This document shows, piece after piece, positions 15,545 to 24,628 of a DNA stretch of 64,000 nucleotides. Positions within the stretch are counted from its first letter, which is position 1. Every line of letters begins with the position of its first letter. The stretch comes from Streptomyces capillispiralis. Lineage in GTDB: Bacteria; Actinomycetota; Actinomycetes; Streptomycetales; Streptomycetaceae. A program made the translations under genes and the position numbers. A model generated the notes under the pieces. The model worked only from the letters and a program-made list of their open reading frames with translations, made no database searches and was not told the origin of the DNA. The DNA lies in NCBI RefSeq assembly GCF_007829875.1, contig NZ_VIWV01000001.1, positions 5,364,501 through 5,428,500 of the forward strand, given 5' to 3'.

Positions 15545-17277
15545 CAGGCCGCCTCCGCTTCCGTCAGCTGGGAGAGCACGATCTCCCGGTAGGTCTCGTT
15601 GTCCGCCATCAGCTCGTGGTGCCGGCCGGTGCCGACGACGCGGCCCTCGTCCAGGACCACGATCCGGTCGGCGTCCCGGATGGTCGCCACCCGCTGCGCG
15701 ACGATCACCACGGTCGCCTCGGCGGTCTCCCGCGCGAGAGCCGCCCGCAGGGCCGCGTCGGTGGCGTAGTCGAGCGCGGAGAAGGAGTCGTCGAAGAGGT
15801 AGATCTCCGGGCGCTGCACCAGCGTGCGGGCGATCGCCAGGCGCTGGCGCTGACCGCCGGAGACGTTCGTCCCGCCCTGCGCGATCGGCGCGTCGAGGCC
15901 GCCCTCCAGCCGCTCCACGAAGTCCCTGCCCTGCGCCACCTCCAGCGCGTGCCACAGCTCCTCGTCGGTGGCGTCCGGATGGCCGTAGCGCAGATTGGTC
16001 GCCACCGTCCCCGCGAACAGGTACGGCTTCTGCGGCACCAGCCCGACCGTCCTCGCCAGCAGCGCCGGCTCGACGTCCGCCACGGGCACGCCGTCGACCA
16101 GCACCTCCCCGTCGGTCGCGTCGAACAGCCGCGGGACGAGACCGAGCAGCGTGGACTTGCCGGAGCCGGTCGACCCGATCACGGCGGTGACCTCGCCCGG
16201 CCGCGCCACCAGGTCGACCGCCCTCAGCACCGGCTCCTCGGCGCCCGGGTAGCGGAAGCCCGCGCCCCGCAGCTCCAGATGGCCGTGCCGGCGCAGCTCG
16301 GTGACCGGCGCGACCGGCGGCACCACGCTGGAGGAGGTGTCCAGCACCTCCTGGATGCGCTCCGCGCACACCTCGGCGCGCGGCACCATCATGAACATGA
16401 AGGTGGCCATCATCACCGACATGACGATCTGCATCAGATAGGCGAGGAACGCGGTCAGGTCGCCGATCTGCATCCCCCCGCTGTCGATCCGGTGCGCGCC
16501 GAACCACACCACCGCGATCGACGACAGGTTCACCACCGTCATGACCACCGGGAACATCAGCGCGAGCAGATTGCCGGTGCCCAGCGAGACGTCGGTCAGC
16601 TCCGTGTTGTGCGTCCGGAACCGCCGCTGCTCGTAGGTGTCCCGCACGAACGCGCGGATCACGCGGTTGCCGGTGATCTGCTCGCGCAGCACCCGGTTCA
16701 CCGTGTCCAGCCGCTCCTGCATGGTCCGGAACAGCGGGCGCAGCCTGCGCACGATCAGCGTCACGCACAGCCCCAGCACCGGTACCACCGCGACCAGCAC
16801 CCCGGACAGCGGCACGTCGAGACCGAGCGCCATCACGATGCCGCCCACGCACATGATGGGCGCCGACACCATCAGGGTGAACGTCATCAGCACCAGCATC
16901 TGCACCTGCTGGACGTCGTTCGTCGTACGGGTGATCAGCGAGGGCGCGCCGAAGTGACCCACCTCTCGCGCGGAGAACGACTGCACCCGGTCGAACACGG
17001 CGGCCCGGACGTCCCTCCCCAGCGCCGAGGCGGTCCGGGCGCCGTAGTACACGGCACCGATGTTGCACACGACCTGGGCCAGCGAGATGCCGATCATCAG
17101 GGCGCCGTAGCTCAGGATGTAACCGGTGTCGCCCTCGACGACACCGCTGTCGATGATGTCCGCGTTGAGCGTGGGCAGGTAGAGCGAGGCGCAGGTCTGC
17201 AGGAACTGCAGCAGCACCAGCAGGGCGACGGGTCTCTTGTAGGGCTCGAGATGGGTCCGCAGGAGTCGTATCAGCAC
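15544..17277 (-). CDS. ABC exporter half-transporter, first subunit (ATPase + permease)
   Basis: A 577-aa type I ABC exporter half. The transmembrane domain opens with RLLRTHLEPYKRP, and the ATPase domain begins around residue 310. Walker A is GSTGSGKST and the signature is VSGGQRQR. Walker B reads IYLFDDSFSALD, with Asp where the catalytic Glu normally stands, so this subunit supplies the degenerate ATP site of a heterodimer. GTG at 17277 is preferred: it starts just before the conserved N-terminal helix and has GAGAGA upstream. A GTG at 17340 would add 21 polar residues without a usable ribosome site. It is first in a two-gene operon. Confidence 0.88.
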   Translation of the reverse strand: MLIRLLRTHLEPYKRPVALLVLLQFLQTCASLYLPTLNADIIDSGVVEGDTGYILSYGALMIGISLAQVVCNIGAVYYGARTASALGRDVRAAVFDRVQSFSAREVGHFGAPSLITRTTNDVQQVQMLVLMTFTLMVSAPIMCVGGIVMALGLDVPLSGVLVAVVPVLGLCVTLIVRRLRPLFRTMQERLDTVNRVLREQITGNRVIRAFVRDTYEQRRFRTHNTELTDVSLGTGNLLALMFPVVMTVVNLSSIAVVWFGAHRIDSGGMQIGDLTAFLAYLMQIVMSVMMATFMFMMVPRAEVCAERIQEVLDTSSSVVPPVAPVTELRRHGHLELRGAGFRYPGAEEPVLRAVDLVARPGEVTAVIGSTGSGKSTLLGLVPRLFDATDGEVLVDGVPVADVEPALLARTVGLVPQKPYLFAGTVATNLRYGHPDATDEELWHALEVAQGRDFVERLEGGLDAPIAQGGTNVSGGQRQRLAIARTLVQRPEIYLFDDSFSALDYATDAALRAALARETAEATVVIVAQRVATIRDADRIVVLDEGRVVGTGRHHELMADNETYREIVLSQLTEAEAA

Positions 17278-17382
17278 ACTGAATCTCTCGGAGTGGTCGA
17301 CGGGGGCGCTTGGTTGCCCGTGGCCCCTATCGTCGAACACTCCACCCGCGTTACCTCAACCGAATTAACCGGCGGGGCCGTG

Positions 17383-18834
17383 CTAGGAACGGAAAGCGGC
17401 CGGATGCGTCTGCTCGCGCACCGACACGTACTGCTGCCGCACCGCCTGCCCCACCGCCAGCTCCTCGCCGGGATCCAGCACCTGCGCCACCGGACCCTGC
17501 CAGACCGGCGGCGTCCGCGGGTCCAGCGCGCCCTGCGACACCCCGAGCGCCCAGGCGGCCTGCCGGGCCGCGCCGATCGCCGCGTAGTCCGCGGGCTGCG
17601 GCACCACCACCTGCGCACCGAACAGCGCGGGCGCCGCCGCCTGCACGGCGGGCAGTTCGGCCGCCGGACCGAGCAGGAAGACCCGCCGCACGTCCACGCC
17701 CCGGCCGCGCAGCACGTCCAGCGCGTCCGCGAGCCCGCACAGCATCCCCTCGAACGCGGCCCGCGCCAGGTGCTCCGGCCGCATCGACTCGCGCCTGAGC
17801 CCCGCCAGCGTCCCGGCGGTGTGCGGCAGGTTGGGGGTGCGCTCACCCTCCAGGTACGGCAGCAGCACCAGCCCGTGCGCCCCCGGCGTCGACTTCATCG
17901 CCAGCTCGGACAGGCTCTCCAGATCGGGCAGCCCGAGCAGCTCCGCGGTCCCGCGCAGGGCGCGCACGGCGTTCAGGGTGGTGACGACGGGCAGGTGCAT
18001 ACCGGTCGCGTCGGCCAGGGAGGTGATCATCCCGTGCTGGTCGACGAGCGCCTCCGGATGCACGGCCATCACCGACCCGGACGCGCCCAGCGACACCACC
18101 GCGTCGCCCAGCCCGATGCCGAGGCCGAACGCGGCCGCCATCGTCTCGCCCGTACCGGCCGAGATCAGCAGCCCCTCCGGCGTCGTACCGGCCGCGTCCG
18201 ACGGGCCGATCACCTCGGGCAGCATCGCCTGGTGACCGAGCGCCAGCTCCACCAGATCCGGCCGGTAACCGCCGGTGGCCGCCGCCCAGTACCCGGTGCC
18301 CGAGGCACCGCCCCGGTCGGTGGTCCGCCGCACCGGCCGGCCCAGCAGCTGCCACACCAGCCAGTCGTGCGCCTGGAGCAGCACGGCGGTGCGCGCGGCG
18401 TTCTCCGGCTCGCTACGGGCCATCCAGCGCAGCTTGGTCACCGGCTGGGCGGCCTGCGGCACACAGCCCACGGCCTGCGCCCACGCCTCGCGCCCGCCGA
18501 GCGCGTCGACCAGATCGGCCGCCGCGACCTGCGCCCTCTTGTCACCGCCCACCAGTGCGGGCCGCACCGTGTTGCCCTGCGCGTCCAGCGGCACCAGCGC
18601 GTTCTGCTGCGCGGACACCCCGATGGCCTGCACGCCCTCCAGCAGCCCGCCGCCCGCCGCCTCGCCGAGCGAGAGCAGCCAGGCCTGCGGGTCGACGTCG
18701 GAGGAACGGCCGCCGTCGGCGCCCTGCGCAGGATGCTGGGCATACCCCTGCCTGAGCACCGCTCCGGTGTCCGTGTCACAGACGACGATGCGAGTGAAAT
18801 CGGGCGCACTGTCCAGCCCGGCGACTATCCCCAT
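17383..18834 (-). CDS. FGGY-family carbohydrate kinase, xylulokinase-like
   Basis: A 483-aa sugar kinase of the FGGY family. The N-terminal half holds the phosphate-1 motif (IVAGLDSAPDFTRIVVCD), with DSAP in place of the usual DxGTT, and the substrate region VGVSAQQNALV-like near residue 78. The C-terminal half has the ATP-binding blocks LLGPAAELP and AAIGAARQAA. XylB converts xylulose to xylulose 5-phosphate; substrate here is uncertain because no sugar isomerase or transporter is next to it. ATG at 18834 lacks a Shine-Dalgarno sequence, but CAGAAT lies exactly 12 nt before it, suggesting leaderless mRNA. Confidence 0.78.
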   Translation of the reverse strand: MGIVAGLDSAPDFTRIVVCDTDTGAVLRQGYAQHPAQGADGGRSSDVDPQAWLLSLGEAAGGGLLEGVQAIGVSAQQNALVPLDAQGNTVRPALVGGDKRAQVAAADLVDALGGREAWAQAVGCVPQAAQPVTKLRWMARSEPENAARTAVLLQAHDWLVWQLLGRPVRRTTDRGGASGTGYWAAATGGYRPDLVELALGHQAMLPEVIGPSDAAGTTPEGLLISAGTGETMAAAFGLGIGLGDAVVSLGASGSVMAVHPEALVDQHGMITSLADATGMHLPVVTTLNAVRALRGTAELLGLPDLESLSELAMKSTPGAHGLVLLPYLEGERTPNLPHTAGTLAGLRRESMRPEHLARAAFEGMLCGLADALDVLRGRGVDVRRVFLLGPAAELPAVQAAAPALFGAQVVVPQPADYAAIGAARQAAWALGVSQGALDPRTPPVWQGPVAQVLDPGEELAVGQAVRQQYVSVREQTHPAAFRS

Positions 18835-18846
18835 GCGGAAATTCTG
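18835..18846 (-). promoter_or_regulatory. -10 element positioned for leaderless kinase mRNA
   Basis: CAGAAT on the minus strand (plus 18841-18846) ends 6 nt before the ATG at 18834, the distance that puts the transcription start on the first base of the gene. No ribosome site is present and no clear -35 is visible. Confidence 0.35.
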
Positions 18847-18881
18847 CCGCACGCGCCGCCCGGACCGGGCCGTGGGCACCG

Positions 18882-19187
18882 TCAAGTGTTGCTGGTGCCC
18901 CAGTCGTCCTCCGCCGGACCATGGGCGGTGCGCTCGCGCAGGGTGCGCACCCGCTGGGCGACCGAGTCGGGCATACGGTCGCCGACCTTGTCACTCACCA
19001 CGTGGTACGCCTTGTCCGCGAACTCGCGGCCCTGCTGGGCCGCGCTCTCCGCGGTGTTGCGGACGGCGGGGTTCTGCGTGAACTGCTGCGCGGACCTCTT
19101 CAACTGCTCGTAGCGCTCGCGCCCGGCTTTCGTGCCCAGCACGTAGCCCAGGACGACTCCGGCGACGAACGTGAGCCGGTATCGCAT
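18882..19187 (-). CDS. small YtxH-like membrane-associated protein
   Basis: A 101-aa protein. The N-terminal hydrophobic segment (LTFVAGVVLGYVLGTKAGRE) with a GxxxG pattern followed by Arg/Glu is typical of YtxH-domain proteins. The remaining residues form charged, helical sequence with repeated Ala and Gln. YtxH proteins are small stress-associated membrane proteins of unknown mechanism. ATG at 19187 is preferred over the GTG at 19196, because the GGAAGG ribosome site would touch that GTG. It lies upstream of the sugar kinase but 47 bp away with its own start signals. Confidence 0.65.
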   Translation of the reverse strand: MRYRLTFVAGVVLGYVLGTKAGRERYEQLKRSAQQFTQNPAVRNTAESAAQQGREFADKAYHVVSDKVGDRMPDSVAQRVRTLRERTAHGPAEDDWGTSNT

Positions 19188-19357
19188 GGCGGTCACCCTT
19201 CCCGTTGTTCCAGTGTTGCGTAGGTCTCCGGTGCGGCGACGGCGCCGGGGAGTACCGATTGGCGGAGCACCCCCCTGCTTGCGCTAATGTATGTGTCGCA
19301 GCGAGCGCGCGCCCCCTGGCGAATACCCAGGTGGGTGCGTTCGATGCAACGAGGCAT

Positions 19358-19430
19358 TCCTCCGTAGCTCAATTGGCAGAGCAGCCGGCTGTTAACCGGC
19401 AGGTTACTGGTTCGAGTCCAGTCGGGGGAG
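19358..19430 (+). tRNA. tRNA-Asn (anticodon GTT), copy 1
   Basis: A 73-nt cloverleaf. The acceptor stem TCCTCCG pairs with CGGGGGA (one T-G pair), and the discriminator base is G. The anticodon stem CCGGC/GCCGG encloses loop CTGTTAA with anticodon GTT. The T arm is ACTGG-TTCGAGT-CCAGT. CCA is not encoded. It is followed after 5 nt by an identical copy. Confidence 0.95.
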
Positions 19431-19435
19431 CTCGG

Positions 19436-19508
19436 TCCTCCGTAGCTCAATTGGCAGAGCAGCCGGCTGTTAACCGGCAGGTTACTGGTTCGAGTCCAGT
19501 CGGGGGAG
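19436..19508 (+). tRNA. tRNA-Asn (anticodon GTT), copy 2
   Basis: Identical in all 73 positions to the copy starting at 19358, separated from it by CTCGG only. The pair forms a 78-bp tandem duplication, probably transcribed together and ended by the hairpin at 19520. CCA is not encoded. Confidence 0.95.
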
Positions 19509-19519
19509 CATGCTGAACG

Positions 19520-19542
19520 AGGACCCCGCAGGGGTCCTTTTT
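19520..19542 (+). terminator. intrinsic terminator of the tRNA-Asn operon
   Basis: An AGGACCCC/GGGGTCCT stem of 8 bp with a GCA loop is followed directly by a T tract (TTTTT with the last stem T). This is the classical Rho-independent form, uncommon in such GC-rich DNA. It lies 11 nt after the second tRNA. Confidence 0.9.
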
Positions 19543-19684
19543 CATGTGCGGGGGAACCGTGCGGGGCTCGTCGAAGTCTCCATGGTCACGAAGCCGTACG
19601 CAGCCGACCGTCCGAAGCAGGAGATCGTATGAGCGGCTATGCTGCGGCAGACGGCGCGCACACATGTACGCGACACGCCGCTAT

Positions 19685-19758
19685 GGGGCGGTAGCTCAGC
19701 CGGTTAGAGCAGCGGACTCATAATCCGTCGGCCGTGGGTTCGAGTCCCACCCGCCCCA
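19685..19758 (+). tRNA. tRNA with anticodon CAT, probably elongator tRNA-Met
   Basis: A 74-nt cloverleaf: acceptor GGGGCGG pairs with CCGCCCC, discriminator A. Anticodon loop CTCATAA within stem GCGGA/TCCGT region gives anticodon CAT. The T arm is GTGGG-TTCGAGT-CCCAC. The first acceptor pair G-C rules out the initiator tRNA. Elongator Met is preferred; tRNA-Ile2 (lysidine-modified CAT) cannot be fully excluded by eye. The 3' end is followed by CC, then the DUF779 gene end. Confidence 0.85.
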
Positions 19759-19760
19759 CC

Positions 19761-20167
19761 TCAGCGTTCTTCCGGGTCCGCCCCCGTGGGCAGGGGCGGC
19801 TCCGCCTCGATGCTCCGCCACTCGGTGTCGGTGAGCAGCCGTGAGCGGATCAGGAACCGTACGCCCTCCGGGGCCTCCAGGGAGAAGCCGCTGCCGCGGC
19901 CGGCGACGACGTCCACGGTGAGGTGCGTGTGCGACCAGTACGCGTACTGGTCCGCGCTCATCCAGAACGGGGTGTCGCCGGCCACGTGCCCGAGCAGGAC
20001 GTCCGAGGCGCCCACGCGGAACTCGCCGCGCGGGTAGCACATCGGGGCGCTGCCGTCGCAGCAGCCGCCGGACTGGTGGAACATCACCGGCCCGTGCCGC
20101 CCGGCCAGCAGCCGCACCAGGTCCTCGGCGGCCGGGGTCAGCTCGACGCGCCTGGTGCGGGCCGCCA

Positions 20168-20168
<1 letters not shown>
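19761..20168 (-). CDS. DUF779 protein, aldehyde dehydrogenase partner
   Basis: A 135-aa small cytoplasmic protein of the DUF779 family. The hallmark FHQSGGCCDGSAPMCYP (near residues 30-46) has vicinal cysteines and a third Cys, suggesting metal or thiol chemistry. YAYWSHTHLTVDVV contributes histidines. Function is not known. The family is almost always found beside NAD-dependent aldehyde or alcohol dehydrogenases, as here: its ATG shares one base with the stop of the aldehyde dehydrogenase gene (TGATG), so translation is coupled. It may help activate or assemble the dehydrogenase (inference). Confidence 0.85.
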
Positions 20169-21685
<1,517 letters not shown>

Positions 21686-21765
21686 GCGGCTCTCCTCGAA
21701 GGGGTCACGAGTACGGTCCTGCGACGGCCCCTGCGCCGTCGTACTGTGCCGCACTGTGGCCCTCA

Positions 21766-21787
21766 GAGGTTGGCGCGAGGTTGGCGC
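21766..21787. promoter_or_regulatory. tandem 11-bp direct repeat, candidate operator of the aldehyde dehydrogenase
   Basis: GAGGTTGGCGC occurs twice in perfect tandem (21766-21776, 21777-21787). It lies 81-102 bp upstream of the aldehyde dehydrogenase ATG, between it and its regulator gene. An 11-bp period with a 7+4 pattern is the binding format of SARP/OmpR-type winged-helix domains, which is the domain type at the end of the adjacent regulator. A second, looser repeat, ACTGTG with period 10, follows at 21743-21758. Confidence 0.55.
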
Positions 21788-21799
21788 CCGGCGCGCGGG

Positions 21800-23041
21800 T
21801 CAGTCGCGCAGGGCCGCGGCGAGCCGGCCGGCCGCGAGGGCGCGGCGCGGGTCGCCCGGGCCGAGCAGGCGCAGCGCGTGCTCGTGCACCTCGGCGTCGT
21901 AGGGGGCGCGTTCACCGAAGCGCAGGGCGTGGTCCGGGCGGCCGCTCGCCAGGACCGCCTCCCGCACGGCCACCTCCAGGAAGGTGCGCCACGCCTCGAT
22001 GCCCGGCGCGACCGAGCGGGGCAGCAGCGGGCCGCGGTACAGGTCCAGCGCGGTGTCCGCGTCCCCGCTCTCCAGCGCGCGCAGCACGTCGGTGGCGTCG
22101 CAGGACACGGGAGCGGTCAGCGCGTAGCGGCGGGTGGCGACCCCGCCGTCGAGGGCCCGGCGCAGATGGGAGATCTCCGCCTTGAACGTGGACGCGGTGA
22201 CCGGCCGGTCCCCGTACAGGGCCGCGCGCAGCCGCTCCGGCGGGAAACCCTCGGGCTCCAGCGCGAGCAGGGTCAGGATCTCCAGCTGGCGCGGGCGCAG
22301 GACGAGGGCGGCGCCGCCCTCGCGCACCGCCCGCTGCGCGCCCAGGCAGGTCAGCCGCACCGGGGCGGGCGCGCGCGGCGTGCGGCGGGGGGCCTCGGCG
22401 CGCAGCCGGGCCTCGATGGTCGCCGCGAGCGAGCGCACGGTGGACATGGCCAGCGGATGCGACCGGTCCCAGGTGGTGGACATGTCCAGCACGCCGAGCA
22501 GGCCCCCGTCGGGGCCGTGGACCGGCGCGCAGTAGCAGACCCAGCCGTGCAGGGCCGTCACCAGGTGCTCCGCCGAGAAGACGGAACTGGGGCGGCCGGT
22601 GCGCAGCGCGAGCGACAGGGCGTTGGTGCCCATGGCCGGCTCGTCCCAGCGGCCGCCGGGCGCGAAGTTGACGCGCTCGGCCCGCCGGCGCATGGTGCGG
22701 CCGCCGCACGTCCACAGGATGGTGCCGGACGCGTCGGTGACGGCGGTGACGAATCCCGCGTCCTCGGCGATGCTGCGCAGCTCCTCGGCGAGCCCGTCGA
22801 CCGGCCGGCGCAGCGGCGAGGCGCTCCAGCGGCGGCGCACGGCGTCCCCGTCGGCGGCCGGGGCGCTGTCCTGCGTCGGGTCGACGCTGCTCAGCGAGCG
22901 CACCCAGGACTCGGCCACGTCCTCGCGCAGCGCCGCCCCGCCGCTCGGTCTCGGCCCGGTGGCACCCATCCTCGGCACCCAGCGGGACCACTCGTCCTCC
23001 AGGGTGGCCCTGCGCCGCCTCAGGTCGCTGCTGCCTGCCAT
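21800..23041 (-). CDS. GAF-domain regulator with SARP-like winged-helix output
   Basis: A 413-aa transcription factor. Residues up to about 70 are a charged helical region. A GAF-like sensor occupies roughly 75-225 (AVTDASGTILWTCGG, NFAPGGRWDEPAMGTNAL, VCYCAPVHGPDGGLLGVLDM). This half resembles the ligand-sensing part of AcoR-type activators, but no AAA+ sigma-54 domain follows. Instead residues about 245-330 form a winged helix (LRPRQLEILTLLAL to TFKAEISHLRRAL), and the tail resembles the helical BTAD region of SARP regulators. ATG at 23041 has GGGGAAG upstream. Position and repeat suggest it activates the downstream aldehyde dehydrogenase genes. Confidence 0.8.
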   Translation of the reverse strand: MAGSSDLRRRRATLEDEWSRWVPRMGATGPRPSGGAALREDVAESWVRSLSSVDPTQDSAPAADGDAVRRRWSASPLRRPVDGLAEELRSIAEDAGFVTAVTDASGTILWTCGGRTMRRRAERVNFAPGGRWDEPAMGTNALSLALRTGRPSSVFSAEHLVTALHGWVCYCAPVHGPDGGLLGVLDMSTTWDRSHPLAMSTVRSLAATIEARLRAEAPRRTPRAPAPVRLTCLGAQRAVREGGAALVLRPRQLEILTLLALEPEGFPPERLRAALYGDRPVTASTFKAEISHLRRALDGGVATRRYALTAPVSCDATDVLRALESGDADTALDLYRGPLLPRSVAPGIEAWRTFLEVAVREAVLASGRPDHALRFGERAPYDAEVHEHALRLLGPGDPRRALAAGRLAAALRD

Positions 23042-23156
23042 GTGCTTCCCCTGCCGTCGGACGGGGACAACCGACTCTTGTCCGTGGGACCGGCCTGCAC
23101 ACAGAGTTATCGGCCAACCGGGCGGCAAAAGCAAGGTCTCGCGCGCCGCGGGCGGC

Positions 23157-23312
23157 TCAGCTGCCGCCGGCGTCGTCGTCCGCCGCGGTCGGGGCGTCCG
23201 CCGGGTCCCGTTCGCCCTCCGCCTGGGAAGGGGTCGTGTGCGGTACGTCCGGGGTGGTCCACTCGGTGTCGTCCCGGTCGCCCTCGGCCTGGGACGGAGT
23301 GTGCTCGCTCAT
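23157..23312 (-). CDS. 51-aa hydrophilic repeat protein
   Basis: A short gene with an excellent ribosome site (GGAGGAA, 5 nt before ATG 23312). The product is very acidic and lacks hydrophobic segments. It contains the decapeptide TPSQAEGDRD near the N-terminus and TPSQAEGERD in the middle, each preceded by Pro/Thr-rich sequence, and ends in an Asp/Gly-rich tail. It is probably disordered in solution. Similar short proteins occur in Streptomyces genomes with unknown function. It sits between the aldehyde dehydrogenase regulator and the STAS-ANTAR gene on the same strand; no operon link is proven. Confidence 0.65.
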   Translation of the reverse strand: MSEHTPSQAEGDRDDTEWTTPDVPHTTPSQAEGERDPADAPTAADDDAGGS

Positions 23313-23370
23313 CGTGCTTCCTCCCTGATCACGGGGCCGTGCCCGCCGGGTACCCCCGTGCGGGACGGCG

Positions 23371-24051
23371 TCACCGCGACGCGCGGCGGGCCAGGGCCCG
23401 GGACAGGGCGGTGCGGACCTCCTCGGGCGGGGGAGCGCCCTGCGCCTGGGCGGAGGCGGTGAGGGCCGCGGCGACCGTGCGGAGCTTGGTGTTGGACATC
23501 TGCGACGCCTCCCGGAGGATGTGCCAGGCCTCCTCGGAGGTGCAGCCGTGGGTCGCCATCAGGATGCCGCGCGCCTGGTCGATGACCGGGCGGGAGGCGA
23601 TCGCCTGCCGCAGCTGCTCGACCTCCTCCTGGAGCAGCCGCAGCCGCTCCTGCCGCTCCGGGGCCACCGGCGGGGAGGCCGGTGACGGTCCGTCGCCCGG
23701 CGCCGGCGGGCGCAGCGGGTCGGCGGGGTCGAGGCCGGCCAGCTCCAGGATGAGGCGCGGCTGGCCGTTCCAGCGCGTGGCCGTGACCGGCACCGACCGT
23801 CGCCGGCCGTGCTCGCGCAGCACCTCCAGGAACTCCAGGCCCGCCGTGTCCATGAAGTACACACCGCTCATGTCCACGTCGACCCGGGCCGTGCCCTCGG
23901 GCACCCGCGCCAGCCGCTCGGCCAGGACGTCCGCGCACCCGCGGACCAGCTCGCCGCGGGGGGTGAGCAGCACCCGGTCCGCGTCCGTACGACCGCCGAT
24001 GACCAGGGTGTTCAGCCTTCCCGGAAAGGGGAACGATGCCGCGGAGGTCAT
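23371..24051 (-). CDS. STAS-ANTAR fusion regulator
   Basis: A 226-aa cytoplasmic protein. An N-terminal STAS domain (about residues 20-110) contains VDVDMSGVYFMDTAGLEFL, where the residue before the conserved Asp-Thr region matches anti-anti-sigma folds; a Ser/Thr phosphorylation site is possible at the Thr. After a Pro-rich linker, residues about 135-195 form an ANTAR RNA-binding domain (LRQAIASRPVIDQARGILMA and the EEAWHILREASQMSN helix). ANTAR domains bind two-hexaloop RNA structures and cause antitermination. ATG at 24051 follows AGGCGGTG. The divergent genes encode another STAS protein and an ATPase, indicating a shared stress-signalling module. Confidence 0.85.
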   Translation of the reverse strand: MTSAASFPFPGRLNTLVIGGRTDADRVLLTPRGELVRGCADVLAERLARVPEGTARVDVDMSGVYFMDTAGLEFLEVLREHGRRRSVPVTATRWNGQPRLILELAGLDPADPLRPPAPGDGPSPASPPVAPERQERLRLLQEEVEQLRQAIASRPVIDQARGILMATHGCTSEEAWHILREASQMSNTKLRTVAAALTASAQAQGAPPPEEVRTALSRALARRASR

Positions 24052-24271
24052 GTCACCGCCTTGTCGGTGCTCGTGGCTGGTCGGGGGCATTCGGGGAAAT
24101 GACCAGCAGTTCGGGGGATTTTGGCCTGCGTCGGCGCCGGGGAGGTAGGCTGCCCAGGGTCCCGGCTGCACTGCGTTTGCGCCTGCCCACCCTGCGGCGC
24201 ACTACACACCGAGCCGGTGAATGGCCGGGAACCGACGGGGTACGTACGGCCCCGGGAGCGTGAGGAGACGG

Positions 24272-24628
24272 GTGTCGGACAGTCGGCATCGGACACCGGA
24301 CGGGCCCGGGAGTCCCAGGCAGTCTCTTACGGTGCGCCCACTGGAAGGATGCAGGGGTGTCCGCGCGGCCGGGGAGATCGGCCTGGGCACCCGCACGATC
24401 TGGGAACGCGTGCTGGAACAGGCGGTGCGCGGAGGTGAGTCTGTGTACTACCTGGAGCTGTCCGAGGTGACGTTCGTCGACGTCGCGGGCGCCGGCGCGC
24501 TCGTCGCCGCCGCCGAGCGGCTGGAGGACGGCCGCCGCTTCGTCGTGCGCAGGCCGCCGCCCGCCCTGAGCCGGGTGCTGGAGATGTTCTGGCCCCACCA
24601 GCCGGCGATCGAGGTGTCGACGTCATGA
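24272..24628 (+). CDS. STAS-domain protein (anti-anti-sigma factor-like)
   Basis: A 118-aa protein whose C-terminal 85 residues form a STAS domain: LELSEVTFVDVAGAGALVAA is the conserved strand-loop-helix, though the usual phospho-acceptor Ser after the Asp-x pattern is replaced by Ala-Gly (DVAGAGAL), so control by phosphorylation is doubtful. GTG at 24272 is chosen because AGGAG ends 4 nt upstream; the first 35 residues are basic and poorly conserved. It overlaps the next gene by 4 nt (ATGA), so the pair is co-translated. The role is probably partner switching with the ATPase. Confidence 0.75.
   Translation: MSDSRHRTPDGPGSPRQSLTVRPLEGCRGVRAAGEIGLGTRTIWERVLEQAVRGGESVYYLELSEVTFVDVAGAGALVAAAERLEDGRRFVVRRPPPALSRVLEMFWPHQPAIEVSTS

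Noticed and set aside
17278..17340. GTG 17340 as start of the first ABC subunit
   Set aside because: The ribosome-site-like GGTGGA would be directly adjacent to the codon, and the added 21 residues are polar and not typical of the family.
19685..19758. tRNA with CAT anticodon considered as tRNA-fMet
   Set aside because: The first acceptor pair is G-C, not the mismatch required for an initiator, and the anticodon stem lacks three consecutive G-C pairs.
19358..19758. tRNA cluster considered as an integration site of a mobile element
   Set aside because: No integrase, excisionase or duplicated tRNA fragment was seen nearby; the tandem tRNAs are complete genes.
24221..24271. Upstream ATG extension of the small STAS gene
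   Set aside because: Seventeen extra basic residues, no ribosome site, and AGGAG supports GTG 24272.
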